Shown here piece after piece: positions 9,316-17,632 of a DNA stretch of 64,000 nt. The stretch is taken from the NCBI RefSeq assembly GCF_029318685.1, contig NZ_CP119677.1, positions 2,967,001 through 3,031,000 on the forward strand, written 5' to 3'. Each line of letters begins with the position of its first letter. The stretch's first letter is position 1. Under the pieces are notes generated by a model that was not told the DNA's origin, did no database searches, and saw only the letters and a program-made list of their open reading frames with translations. The position numbers and the translations under genes are program-made. Source of the stretch: Ruminiclostridium papyrosolvens DSM 2782 (GTDB lineage Bacteria; Bacillota; Clostridia; Acetivibrionales; DSM-1351).

Positions 9316-9846
9316 TTACACTTTCTTCCACATAATCAGAGCATGTTCGGTTATTTTGTTTAAATCATATAAGGTGTCAAATTCATATTCGGTATAACCG
9401 CATTTTTCCCAAAATTTAAAACCGGATATATTATTTTTGCTTACGGAAAGACAATAAGTATTTACATTAAATGAATTTTTAAAGTAATTCTCGAGAATAC
9501 TAATTACTTTTTTACCATAGCCCTTTGATTGATACGGTAAATCAATGGCAAATGAATTTATCCAGAGTATATTTTCCTCAACAGACAAGGAGCCTTTGAC
9601 CAAACCTATGGATTTGCCTATAAACGAATCCTTTTTTTTAAGAAAAATATCCAAAAAGAATACATTATCCTTAGATATAAATTTGAAAAGCTGACTGGAA
9701 AATACATCATAGCTTATAAAACCATAAACTCCTGTTGCAAATTTAAAGCCATCCGTATTTTCGTAGATTGAATATATATTTTTAACACTTCTGTAACTAA
9801 TACTTTTTAAATGTAAATCATCAAACAAGATATCTAGCTTTAGCAT
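9316..9846 (-). CDS. GNAT family N-acetyltransferase
   Basis: A 176-residue acetyltransferase-fold protein of unknown substrate. The acetyl-CoA-binding motif A is visible as LPYQSKGYGKKVI near residues 102-114 (Q-x-x-G-x-G pattern), followed by the typical NISGFKFWEKCGY segment (motif B). An AAGGA site precedes the ATG. It is divergent from the next small gene. Confidence 0.75.
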   Translation of the reverse strand: MLKLDILFDDLHLKSISYRSVKNIYSIYENTDGFKFATGVYGFISYDVFSSQLFKFISKDNVFFLDIFLKKKDSFIGKSIGLVKGSLSVEENILWINSFAIDLPYQSKGYGKKVISILENYFKNSFNVNTYCLSVSKNNISGFKFWEKCGYTEYEFDTLYDLNKITEHALIMWKKV

Positions 9847-9935
9847 ATAACCATATCCTTACTGAACAATAGGTGTTGATACAATGAATTATACCAAATA
9901 ATACGGTATAAAAAACAGCCCATATTAGGAAATAT

Positions 9936-9964
9936 TTGACATATAATGTGATTAGCTTTATTTT
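9936..9964 (+). promoter_or_regulatory. Probable promoter of the 75-residue small gene
   Basis: TTGACA at 9936-9941 and TATTTT at 9959-9964 with a 17-base spacer lie about 50 bases before the ATG at 10013. A TATAAT at 9942-9947 overlaps the spacer but has no matching -35. Confidence 0.5.
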
Positions 9965-10012
9965 TATTATATAAGCTAAGCATTTTACAAAAGACAGAAA
10001 GGGGAACCGAAA

Positions 10013-10240
10013 ATGTGTAAGGTATTTAACGAGCAATTGTTTGAATGTTCTTATATTACTCTTAAACTGTTACTGGAAGTGTTTAAAAAAAATTTGATAG
10101 ATATAACTGATTTTAAGAGTAATAGTGAACTTAAAATCAGTTATATCCAAAATAATTTAAAGCATATAAGTCAAATTGAAAGAAGGTCATTAATCGAATG
10201 TGTAATTCATGAATGTATTGAAATTAATCGTAGTTGCTAA
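10013..10240 (+). CDS. Small protein of unknown function (75 residues)
   Basis: Starts ATG after AGAAAGGGG, a good ribosome site, and has a plausible promoter at 9936-9964. The product is largely helical in appearance and Cys-containing (MCK..., ECSY, IECVIHECIE, NRSC). I recognise no family. Its stop codon overlaps the stop of the convergent Spo0E-like gene by four bases. Confidence 0.6.
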   Translation: MCKVFNEQLFECSYITLKLLLEVFKKNLIDITDFKSNSELKISYIQNNLKHISQIERRSLIECVIHECIEINRSC

Positions 10241-10392
10241 TTTAAACTATAAAACTGTAAAATTAAGTCATCTAATCTCTTGCTGATTTTAAGAATGTCG
10301 TGTTTCGCCCATGGTTCATTATCCAACAAATCATAAAGCTGCTGCTTAAGACACTCGACTTCTTTGTTAAGTGTGTAAATATTTGTTTGCAT
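10237..10392 (-). CDS. Spo0E-like aspartyl-phosphate phosphatase
   Basis: A 51-residue two-helix protein of the Spo0E family, which dephosphorylates Spo0A and delays sporulation. The N-terminal helix (NKEVECLKQQLYDLL), a short turn and the second helix with the signature-like ILKISKRLDDLILQFY fit the family (usual S-x-x-L-D-x-L-I pattern). The reading frame extends upstream, but the internal ATG at 10392 has AGTGGGG at the right distance and gives the normal family length. Its end overlaps the convergent small gene. Confidence 0.7.
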   Translation of the reverse strand: MQTNIYTLNKEVECLKQQLYDLLDNEPWAKHDILKISKRLDDLILQFYSLN

Positions 10393-10551
10393 TATGTAAC
10401 CCCACTTCTTTTCTTTGGTAAAATATATACTTATTTTACCATTATTTTGTATTAAAGTAAATACATATCCCAAAATTTGTAAGTGATTACTGATTTTTTT
10501 CCAAAAACAGTTTACTTTTTAAACATTCAGTAGTATATTAAAATAAAATAG

Positions 10552-10564
10552 TTTGAAATTCAAA
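10552..10564. promoter_or_regulatory. Palindromic operator before the MarR gene
   Basis: TTTGAAATTCAAA is a perfect palindrome 22 bases before the MarR start. A related site (TTTGGAATTTCAAA, 11074-11087) lies before the downstream transporter gene. Both resemble boxes bound by FabT-like MarR proteins. Direct binding is inference. Confidence 0.5.
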
Positions 10565-10585
10565 TTAAGTGAGGATTAAAAGACC

Positions 10586-11056
10586 ATGAACTCAGAAACA
10601 GAAAATAGTTTACTTATTGTAGATGAACTGTTTAGAAAGCTTATTGATAAGTACAATAAACTTGAGAGTAAGAAATTTTTCAGTAAAACACTTGACGATC
10701 TTACTGTTATCGAAATCAACACATTAGTTGTTATAGGTCACGGTGAGGAAGATAAGAGGATGTCAGAAATTGCAAATTCTTTAGGTGTTACTTTTGGTAC
10801 TCCTACTGTTACTGTTGACAGACTTATAAAAAAAGGTTATGTCATCAGAAGACGGGACAATGAAGACCGTAGACAAGTTTTTATTTCTCTTTCTGACACT
10901 GGGAAAGATGTTTTTGAATCAATTATTATTATTAGGAATATACTGGCTGAAAAGATATACGGTATCCTTAGTGAGGACGAAAGAAAAGCCCTGATTAATA
11001 TACTTTCATCACTTGATTCACACTTTGATGATATTTTTAGCTTTAGGAATAAATAG
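10586..11056 (+). CDS. MarR family transcriptional regulator
   Basis: A 156-residue winged-helix dimeric repressor. The DNA-binding core spans about residues 55-115: MSEIANSLGVTFGTPTVTV is the recognition helix region and IRRRDNEDRRQVFISL is the wing. The layout resembles FabT-like MarR proteins. It is followed 113 bases later by a YhgE/Pip membrane protein in the same direction, so it probably controls itself and that gene through the palindromes at 10552 and 11074. Confidence 0.85.
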   Translation: MNSETENSLLIVDELFRKLIDKYNKLESKKFFSKTLDDLTVIEINTLVVIGHGEEDKRMSEIANSLGVTFGTPTVTVDRLIKKGYVIRRRDNEDRRQVFISLSDTGKDVFESIIIIRNILAEKIYGILSEDERKALINILSSLDSHFDDIFSFRNK

Positions 11057-11073
11057 TTTTTTTTGTCGAAATA

Positions 11074-11087
11074 TTTGGAATTTCAAA
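11074..11087. promoter_or_regulatory. Palindromic operator before yhgE-like gene
   Basis: TTTGGAATTTCAAA, a near copy of the palindrome upstream of the MarR gene, lies 83 bases before the transporter start. Confidence 0.45.
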
Positions 11088-11169
11088 TTATTTTTAATTT
11101 AAAACATTCGAAATTACTAAGTAAAATTCAAACGAACATCTATATTCAGAGAAAAGGGAGGTAAAATTT

Positions 11170-13383
11170 ATGCAAGCATTAAGAAAATACAAGAAATTTG
11201 CCGTAGTTGTTGCAGTTATTTTAATACCATTGGTTTACAGTTTCTTCTATTTAGATGCTTTTTGGGATCCATACAGCAAACTTGACAAGCTTCCTGTAGC
11301 CGTTGTTAATCAGGATAACGGAGCAACTATTGGCGGTGTAAGCAGAAATCTGGGTAAAGAAATTACAGACAATATTAAAAACGATAAAAATCTTAAATGG
11401 GTTGTTACATCAGAATCTGATGCAAAAGACGGTGTAGAAAACAGAAGGTATTACGCTATGATTAATATACCTGATGATTTCTCCAAAAATATTTCTTCCG
11501 CTGCCGGCAGTAACAAGACTCAAGGTAATTTAACATATACTGTTAATGAAAAAAGAAATTATCTTGCAAGTCAAGTACTAAACAGAATTACACTAGAGTT
11601 TAAGGATAAAGTATCCAAGTCCGTTTCTGAAGAAATTGTAGGAACCCTTTTAAATCAAATACATAAACTTCCTGCTGATCTAAAGAAACTTGATAACGGC
11701 TTAAATGAAATAAAAGACGGAGCTGAACTACTCTACGATAGCAATAGTAAAATTGTAGACGGTCAGAAAAAATTTAATGCTGGTGTTAATAAGCTGAACG
11801 ACGGACTTATAGCAGTCAACAATGGTTCTGCTGTTCTGGCACAAGGTTCAAAGCAGCTAAGCGATGGCGCAGAACTGTTCTACAGGAGTTTATCCGGAGG
11901 TTCCGATAAAATAACCGGTTTGGTTAACGGCTCAAACAGTTTTATGTCAGGTTTGTCAAATCTGAATTCAGGTTTAAATCAATTGAATTCAAGCATTACC
12001 AAGGCTGCTCCACAGATTTCTCAGCTCTCTAAAGGAGGCTCAGACTTAAATAACGGTTTGCAGTCCTATACTTCAGGTGTAGATAAATATATAGAATCTG
12101 TAAACAAGGTTTCGCAGGCTCAATCCGTATTGGCAACCTCTATTCAAAAATATGCTGCAAGCCATCCGGAAGCCATGACAGACCCGAATTTCAAAGCTGT
12201 AATAGCTACTCTGGAAGCATCAAAGTCTGTTCCTGAACAGCTCAAAGCAGGCGGAGACCAGTTATCCACTTCAGGAAAACAGCTTGCTGCAGGTTCAGAA
12301 AAAGTTGCAGGCGGCGTTTCACAGTTGGCTGCACAGTTGGGTTCTGTAACCGGAGGTATAGATAAGCTTTCTGCTGGAGCAAATAAATTGAATAAATCTT
12401 ATCCAATGATTAATAAAGGTATACGTGATACTGCCGGCAGCATAAAAACTGCCTCCAATAAATCTAAAGTGCTTGCTTCGGGTGCTTCATCCGTCAAAGA
12501 CGGAGTTGCCAAACTATCTGACGGTGTTTCAGCACTGGAAGGTGGCAGTAAGGAATTATCAAAGAATTCCGTTGTTATCCTTAGCGGTGAAACAAAGCTT
12601 CAGGACGGTTTAGCTAAACTTAAGGCTGGAGTAACTGAAGCCGGCAACGGTGTATCCTCTTCTCTTCTCAAGGCCGATAGTCAAATGAACGGGACTGACG
12701 GGTTGAAAGAATATGCTGCATCTCCTGTTAAAATTACGGAAAAGAAAGTATACGGTATTCCTGATTACGGTACCGCCTTTACGCCTTATTTTGTATCGTT
12801 GTCCCTTTGGGTTGGTGCATTGATGATGTTCTTTGCAATTTATCTGGATGAGGAAGTAAGATTCCGCAGATTCTCTTCAGCTTCTAAAGGCTATATGAGA
12901 TTTTTTGCATATACTTTCATTGGCATTGCTCAGGCACTGGTTTTGGATATCGTTATTCTTAAAGCCTTACACCTGAATGTTACCAATGTTGGACTTTTTG
13001 TACTCACAAGTATAATAATTTCAATGTCATTTACTTCTATAATGAGATTTTTACTTGTACAGTTAAGGGATGTGGGCAAATTTATTGCTATTCTTCTTTT
13101 GATATTACAGCTTACTTCCTGTGGAGGAACCTTCCCTATGGAGCTTGTTCCAAGATTCTTCAACGTAATTAATCCGTTTATGCCAATGACATACTCAGTT
13201 AACGTATTGCGAGAAGTGATTTCAGGTGTTAATGGCGGATTTCTGACTCAGAGCCTAATTGTTTTGGTTGCTATAATGGCTGGTTTCTTTGCATTAAACA
13301 TTGTAATATCAAAGCTTAGATTCGGATGTATTTCTTCTGATTCTGATGATTTTGTTAAAATATCCGAAGAAGCTTCAGCTTAA
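11170..13383 (+). CDS. YhgE/Pip family membrane protein
   Basis: A 737-residue protein of the phage-infection-protein (YhgE/Pip) group, related to ABC-2 type permeases and thought to act in export or envelope maintenance. One N-terminal helix (about 11-31) is followed by a large extracytoplasmic region (about 40-520) full of short helical repeats of the pattern L-x-x-G-x-x-x-L. Five or so C-terminal membrane helices follow (about 540-720). GGGAGG precedes the ATG. The MarR gene upstream is the likely regulator. The substrate is unknown. Confidence 0.87.
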   Translation: MQALRKYKKFAVVVAVILIPLVYSFFYLDAFWDPYSKLDKLPVAVVNQDNGATIGGVSRNLGKEITDNIKNDKNLKWVVTSESDAKDGVENRRYYAMINIPDDFSKNISSAAGSNKTQGNLTYTVNEKRNYLASQVLNRITLEFKDKVSKSVSEEIVGTLLNQIHKLPADLKKLDNGLNEIKDGAELLYDSNSKIVDGQKKFNAGVNKLNDGLIAVNNGSAVLAQGSKQLSDGAELFYRSLSGGSDKITGLVNGSNSFMSGLSNLNSGLNQLNSSITKAAPQISQLSKGGSDLNNGLQSYTSGVDKYIESVNKVSQAQSVLATSIQKYAASHPEAMTDPNFKAVIATLEASKSVPEQLKAGGDQLSTSGKQLAAGSEKVAGGVSQLAAQLGSVTGGIDKLSAGANKLNKSYPMINKGIRDTAGSIKTASNKSKVLASGASSVKDGVAKLSDGVSALEGGSKELSKNSVVILSGETKLQDGLAKLKAGVTEAGNGVSSSLLKADSQMNGTDGLKEYAASPVKITEKKVYGIPDYGTAFTPYFVSLSLWVGALMMFFAIYLDEEVRFRRFSSASKGYMRFFAYTFIGIAQALVLDIVILKALHLNVTNVGLFVLTSIIISMSFTSIMRFLLVQLRDVGKFIAILLLILQLTSCGGTFPMELVPRFFNVINPFMPMTYSVNVLREVISGVNGGFLTQSLIVLVAIMAGFFALNIVISKLRFGCISSDSDDFVKISEEASA

Positions 13384-13416
13384 ATTGAATTAATTTTAAT
13401 AGTTTTATAAAATCCC

Positions 13417-13452
13417 AAAACTGACATGGTATTTCTACTGTGTCAGTTTTTT
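13417..13452 (+). terminator. Terminator after the YhgE-like gene
   Basis: Stem AAAACTGACA (13417-13426) with TGTCAGTTTT (13441-13450), followed by T residues, 34 bases after the stop. Confidence 0.8.
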
Positions 13453-13546
13453 ATTGGAAGCATATCTTTTCTATTTTGCAGCAAAATACTATTAAAGGTA
13501 TTCACATTATTATATGGCCAAAATATGGCAGACGGAGGTATTGGCA

Positions 13547-13696
13547 ATGAGAAACAGAAAAATAGACGATGACTCTCTTTTAACGGTTTTTGAACGAATT
13601 ATAAATAGTATTCCAATAAGATTTCAAAGTACCACCAGAGAAGATACTTATGATGACAGTAAGATGTCTGAGGATGATATCGAAAAATTTAGATAA
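13547..13696 (+). CDS. Small acidic protein of unknown function (49 residues)
   Basis: The ATG at 13547 has GGAGGT at ideal spacing, so I prefer it to an in-frame ATG at 13514. The product is charged, with many Asp and Arg residues (MRNRKIDDDSLL, then MSEDDIEKFR at the end). It lacks membrane segments and known motifs. It stands alone between two terminators, so it is probably its own transcription unit. Confidence 0.6.
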   Translation: MRNRKIDDDSLLTVFERIINSIPIRFQSTTREDTYDDSKMSEDDIEKFR

Positions 13697-13708
13697 ACTG
13701 TTGTCTTT

Positions 13709-13745
13709 AAGACTATGGATGAACCATAGTCTTTTCTCTTTTTTA
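13709..13745 (+). terminator. Terminator after the 49-residue gene
   Basis: Stem AAGACTATGG (13709-13718) with CCATAGTCTT (13724-13733) followed by a T-rich stretch. Confidence 0.85.
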
Positions 13746-13767
13746 TATAATTATATTCACACATGTC

Positions 13768-13795
13768 TTGACAAATATGTATTCTATTTTATATT
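13768..13795 (+). promoter_or_regulatory. Promoter of the sulfhydrylase gene
   Basis: TTGACA (13768-13773), a 16-base spacer and TATATT (13790-13795), 66 bases before the ATG. No S-box or T-box is seen in the short leader. Confidence 0.65.
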
Positions 13796-13861
13796 CTTTT
13801 GTTATAAGAAAATAATATTCGTTTTAGAGATAATTAGTTTAATTTTATATGAGGTGATTAT

Positions 13862-15130
13862 ATGCCATGGAAAATTGAAACCAAGTGCCTTCAGGAAGGC
13901 TATAAACCTGAAAACGGTCAACCCCGTGTACTCCCTATTTACCAGAGTACAACCTACAAATATGACTCAACTGAGCATGTTGCCAAGCTTTTTGATTTAT
14001 CGGTTCCCGGACACATGTATTCCAGAATAAGCAATCCCACCGTTGAATGTGTTGAAAACAAGATTGCTGCACTGGAAGGCGGTATCGGTGCGCTCTGTAC
14101 CTCATCAGGACAAGCTGCTTCACTGATATCAATTCTGAATATATGTGAAGCAGGAGAGCATTTTGTCTGCTCCGGAACAATTTACGGTGGCACTATAAAT
14201 CTCTTCGGTGCCAGCTTGAAAAAACACGGTATAAGTGTAACTTTTGTTGATCAAGACAGCTCGGAAGAAGAGATTCAGAAAGCTTTTCAGCCTAATACAA
14301 AAGCTCTGTTCGGTGAATCAATTGCAAACCCTAAAATTAGTGTACTTGATATAGAAAAGTTTGCAAAAATAGCCCATAAAAACAATGTTCCCCTTATAAT
14401 TGACAATACCTTTGCAACACCTATCTTGCTCAGACCAATTGAGTATGGTGCTGATATTGTAGTACATTCCACTACAAAGTACATGGACGGACATGCCGTA
14501 AGCATTGGCGGAGTTATAGTTGACTCAGGCAAATTCAACTGGGATAATGGCAAGTTCCCGGGTTTAACAGAACCTGATGACACATATCACGGTATGGTTT
14601 ATACAAGAGACTGTGGTAAAGCTGCATACATAACTAAAGCAAGAGTACAGCTTATCAGGGATTATGGGTGCTACATGTCCGCAAATAATGCATTTTTATT
14701 GAATCTGGGATTAGAAACCCTTCACTTGAGAATAGAACGTCACTGTCGGAACGCAGAAAAAGTTGCAGAATATCTGTCAACCAGCGATAAAATAATGTCT
14801 GTAAGTTATCCTACTCTGGCAAAGGATTCTTATCACTCACTTGCACAAAAATATCTTCCAAAGGGTTGCAGCGGAGTTGTTTCCTTCAGAATTAAAGGTG
14901 GCAGAGAAGGTGCAGTTAAGTTTATGGATAAGTTAAAGCTTGCCGCTATAGTAGTTCATGTGGCTGATTGCAGAACAGCAGTATTGCACCCTGCAAGTTC
15001 CACACACAGGCAATTGAGTGATGAACAACTTGTACAGGCTGGAATCGACCCGGGTCTTATCCGCTTTTCCGTAGGTATCGAAAATATCAAGGACATAATC
15101 GAGGACATAAAACAGGCCTTGGAAGATTAA
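13862..15130 (+). CDS. O-acetylhomoserine sulfhydrylase-like PLP enzyme
   Basis: A 422-residue cystathionine-gamma-synthase-family enzyme, most like O-acetylhomoserine aminocarboxypropyltransferase, which makes homocysteine (methionine synthesis) from O-acetylhomoserine and sulfide. The PLP lysine lies in HSTTKYMDGH. Other family signatures are PIYQSTTYKY, YSRISNPT, LIIDNTFATP and the C-terminal HPASSTHRQL and IRFSVGIE. GAGGTGA precedes the ATG. An Lrp-type regulator follows. A methionine gamma-lyase activity cannot be excluded from sequence alone. Confidence 0.85.
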   Translation: MPWKIETKCLQEGYKPENGQPRVLPIYQSTTYKYDSTEHVAKLFDLSVPGHMYSRISNPTVECVENKIAALEGGIGALCTSSGQAASLISILNICEAGEHFVCSGTIYGGTINLFGASLKKHGISVTFVDQDSSEEEIQKAFQPNTKALFGESIANPKISVLDIEKFAKIAHKNNVPLIIDNTFATPILLRPIEYGADIVVHSTTKYMDGHAVSIGGVIVDSGKFNWDNGKFPGLTEPDDTYHGMVYTRDCGKAAYITKARVQLIRDYGCYMSANNAFLLNLGLETLHLRIERHCRNAEKVAEYLSTSDKIMSVSYPTLAKDSYHSLAQKYLPKGCSGVVSFRIKGGREGAVKFMDKLKLAAIVVHVADCRTAVLHPASSTHRQLSDEQLVQAGIDPGLIRFSVGIENIKDIIEDIKQALED

Positions 15131-15147
15131 GAATTATATATATTTAG

Positions 15148-15196
15148 TATGGATAATACTGCTATATTTTAATTGTGGTGTTATCCATATTATTTT
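15148..15196 (+). terminator. Possible terminator between the sulfhydrylase and Lrp genes
   Basis: TATGGATAA (15148-15156) pairs with TTATCCATA (15181-15189) over a 24-base loop, followed by a T-rich run. The loop is long, so it is a weak candidate. Confidence 0.4.
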
Positions 15197-15227
15197 GTAC
15201 CAGCCAATATTTTAATGAGGTGTTATT

Positions 15228-15716
15228 ATGCAATTTACTTTTGACGAACTTGATAAACAAATACTTGAAATAATACAGGCTGACCCTGTAATTTCAAATA
15301 AAGACCTTGCAGAAAAGGTTGGACTCTCTCCTTCTGCATGTCTCAGCCGTACAAAGAGATTAAAGGAAATAGGCGTTATAAAAAAGTTTGCAGCAATTAT
15401 GGATGAAAAAAAGCTTGGATATGAAGTAATAGCATTTACTTTTGTAACCCTTTCACCTCATAACAGGGATATAACTAATGCCTTCATTTCAAAAATCAAT
15501 GAAACACCCCAGATACTTGAGTGCTATAATATTTCAGGCAGCTGGGATTACCTTATTAAAATTGCTGCCCACAATCTGGCTGATTGCCGGGACTTTCTTA
15601 TTGATACTTTTCTATCATTTCCCGGCGTAAACAAAATTGAAACCAGTATGGTTCTAAGCACCGACAAGCAGAGTTTCTGCCTGCCTGTGGATTCATCTGA
15701 GCAAAAACAGAGCTAG
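15228..15716 (+). CDS. Lrp/AsnC family transcriptional regulator
   Basis: A 162-residue feast/famine regulator. It has an N-terminal helix-turn-helix (about residues 8-60: LDKQILEIIQADP, then NKDLAEKVGLSPSACLSRTK) and a C-terminal RAM/AsnC ligand-binding domain (about 70-150: ECYNISGSWDYLIKIAA). Such proteins bind amino acids and often regulate neighbouring amino-acid genes. Here the sulfhydrylase gene lies directly upstream. GAGGTG precedes the ATG. Confidence 0.88.
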   Translation: MQFTFDELDKQILEIIQADPVISNKDLAEKVGLSPSACLSRTKRLKEIGVIKKFAAIMDEKKLGYEVIAFTFVTLSPHNRDITNAFISKINETPQILECYNISGSWDYLIKIAAHNLADCRDFLIDTFLSFPGVNKIETSMVLSTDKQSFCLPVDSSEQKQS

Positions 15717-15760
15717 TTTGTTGGTCTGTAAAATGGTATACTAAATATGATTTGGAAAAT

Positions 15761-15790
15761 AAGTTGCAATTATTGCAGCTTTATTTTTTA
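15761..15790 (+). terminator. Terminator after the Lrp gene
   Basis: Stem AAGTTGCAA (15761-15769) with TTGCAGCTT (15773-15781), a three-base loop and a T-rich tail. Confidence 0.65.
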
Positions 15791-15833
15791 CAAATTGAGT
15801 TTGTTTAAAATATGCATGTCAGGAGCTTTAAAA

Positions 15834-17612
15834 ATGCCATTTGATGGAATAGTAACAAAATGTATAGTCAGTGAAATGAATGATTTACTTTCAGGAGGTA
15901 GAATAGACAAGGTATTCCAGCCTGAAAACGATGAGATAGTTTTGTTGGTACGTTCAAAAGGTCAGAATTACAGACTTGTTGCAAGTGCAAATGCAAGTAA
16001 TCCAAGACTGCATCTGACAACCTTGCAAAAGGAAAATCCTTCCACCCCACCTGTTTTTTGTATGCTTATGAGAAAACATGTTGCAGGCGGAAGGCTCTTG
16101 GATATAAGCTTTCATGATTATGAGCGTGTAATTACATTGAATATAGAATCTGTCAACGAGCTTGGGGACCTTACTGTAAAAAAGCTTGTTGTAGAAATCA
16201 TGGGTAAGTACAGTAATATTATCCTGCTAAATAGTGAAAATAAAATTATAGATTCCGTTAAACATGTTGACAGCGATATAAGCAGTGTCAGAGAAGTTAT
16301 GCCTGCCAGAATTTATATACTCCCCCCTGCTCAGAATAAGGAGCTTCCTGAAAATATAGAAGTTGATAATATTTTCAATGAGGAAAACGTTGAAGGGGCC
16401 AAACATGCGGAAGGTATAATTTTAAATACCGTTAAGGGCTTTAGTCCTTATACCTGCCGGGATATATGTTCTGCTGCGGGAGTTCCGTCCAAAACTCCTT
16501 TAAATGAGTTAAATGAATCTGATAAAGAAAAAATTAAAACTGCCCTTTCGAATTATATAGACAAAATTAAAAGCAACAATTTTTCACCCTGTATTGTCTA
16601 TGAAGATAAAAGCTTGTTGAGACCAATTGACTTTTATTGTTTTGAGCCTTCAAAGGAGGTTTTCTACAAAAGCTATGACCTTTTGTCCACAGCTTTGGAC
16701 CAATACTACCTGCTGCGTGATACAAACGAGCGTCTTGGACAGAAAATGGGTGATGTTCTAAAGGTTGTTAAAAACGGTATTGACAGATGCAAAAAAAAGG
16801 CTTCCATGTTTAATGAAAAACTCAGAGAAGTTTCAGACAGAGATAAACTTCAGCTATATGGAGAGTTGATTACTGCAAATATATACTGTATTCCCGAAGG
16901 TGCAAAATCTACAAAAGTACTTAATTATTACAGTGAAAATGAAGAATATGTTGATATTCCTCTGAATGAGTATAAATCTGCTCAGGATAACGCACAAAAA
17001 TATTTCAAGCAATATTCAAAGGCAAAAAGTACTCATTTAAATGTAACCAAACAGCAAGAGGAAACCTTGTCAGAGCTTGAGTACCTTCAAAGCGTTCTGA
17101 CTATGCTTGAAAATTGCAGTTCAAGACTGGAAGTCGATGAAATAAGACAGGAGTTAATAGACCAGGGCTACATCAGAAGGTCATTGAAGAATGGGAAAAA
17201 AAAGCAGGATAAGCCGTCTTCCCCTCTGGAGTTTGTATCAAGTGACGGATTTCAGATTTTAGTGGGTAAAAATAATAAGCAGAATGACTTGCTTACACTA
17301 AAAACAGCTGCTTCAAATGATTTATGGCTTCATACAAAAAACATACCCGGTTCTCACGTTATTATCAGAACTGAACGCAACTCCGTACCGGATTCTACAT
17401 TGTTGGAAGCAGCAACCCTTGCAGCATATCACAGCAGTGCAAAAATGTCTTACAATGTTCCTGTGGACTATACCACTGTAAGAAATGTAAAAAAACCGTC
17501 CGGTGCCAAACCGGGAATGGTTATATATGAAAATTTTAAAACTATTAATGTTACACCTGAAGAAGAAACGGTAATAAAAATAATTAATAATAAAAATATT
17601 CCTGGTAAGTAG
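15834..17612 (+). CDS. rqcH: RqcH (NFACT) ribosome quality control protein
   Basis: Bacterial Rqc2 homologue that binds obstructed 50S subunits and recruits tRNA-Ala to add C-terminal alanine tails; formerly called fibronectin-binding FbpA. NFACT-N begins at MPFDGIVTKC. Helix-hairpin-helix and coiled-coil regions fill the middle (about 270-430), and the NFACT-R domain (about 455-570) contains NDLWLHTKNIPGSHVII. The start at 15834 has AGGAG and gives 592 residues; the longer frame from 15747 lacks a ribosome site. At the position of the B. subtilis Asp97-Arg98 pair it has Glu97-Arg98. Confidence 0.9.
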   Translation: MPFDGIVTKCIVSEMNDLLSGGRIDKVFQPENDEIVLLVRSKGQNYRLVASANASNPRLHLTTLQKENPSTPPVFCMLMRKHVAGGRLLDISFHDYERVITLNIESVNELGDLTVKKLVVEIMGKYSNIILLNSENKIIDSVKHVDSDISSVREVMPARIYILPPAQNKELPENIEVDNIFNEENVEGAKHAEGIILNTVKGFSPYTCRDICSAAGVPSKTPLNELNESDKEKIKTALSNYIDKIKSNNFSPCIVYEDKSLLRPIDFYCFEPSKEVFYKSYDLLSTALDQYYLLRDTNERLGQKMGDVLKVVKNGIDRCKKKASMFNEKLREVSDRDKLQLYGELITANIYCIPEGAKSTKVLNYYSENEEYVDIPLNEYKSAQDNAQKYFKQYSKAKSTHLNVTKQQEETLSELEYLQSVLTMLENCSSRLEVDEIRQELIDQGYIRRSLKNGKKKQDKPSSPLEFVSSDGFQILVGKNNKQNDLLTLKTAASNDLWLHTKNIPGSHVIIRTERNSVPDSTLLEAATLAAYHSSAKMSYNVPVDYTTVRNVKKPSGAKPGMVIYENFKTINVTPEEETVIKIINNKNIPGK

Positions 17613-17632
17613 GATTGGGGGACTCATTTAAA

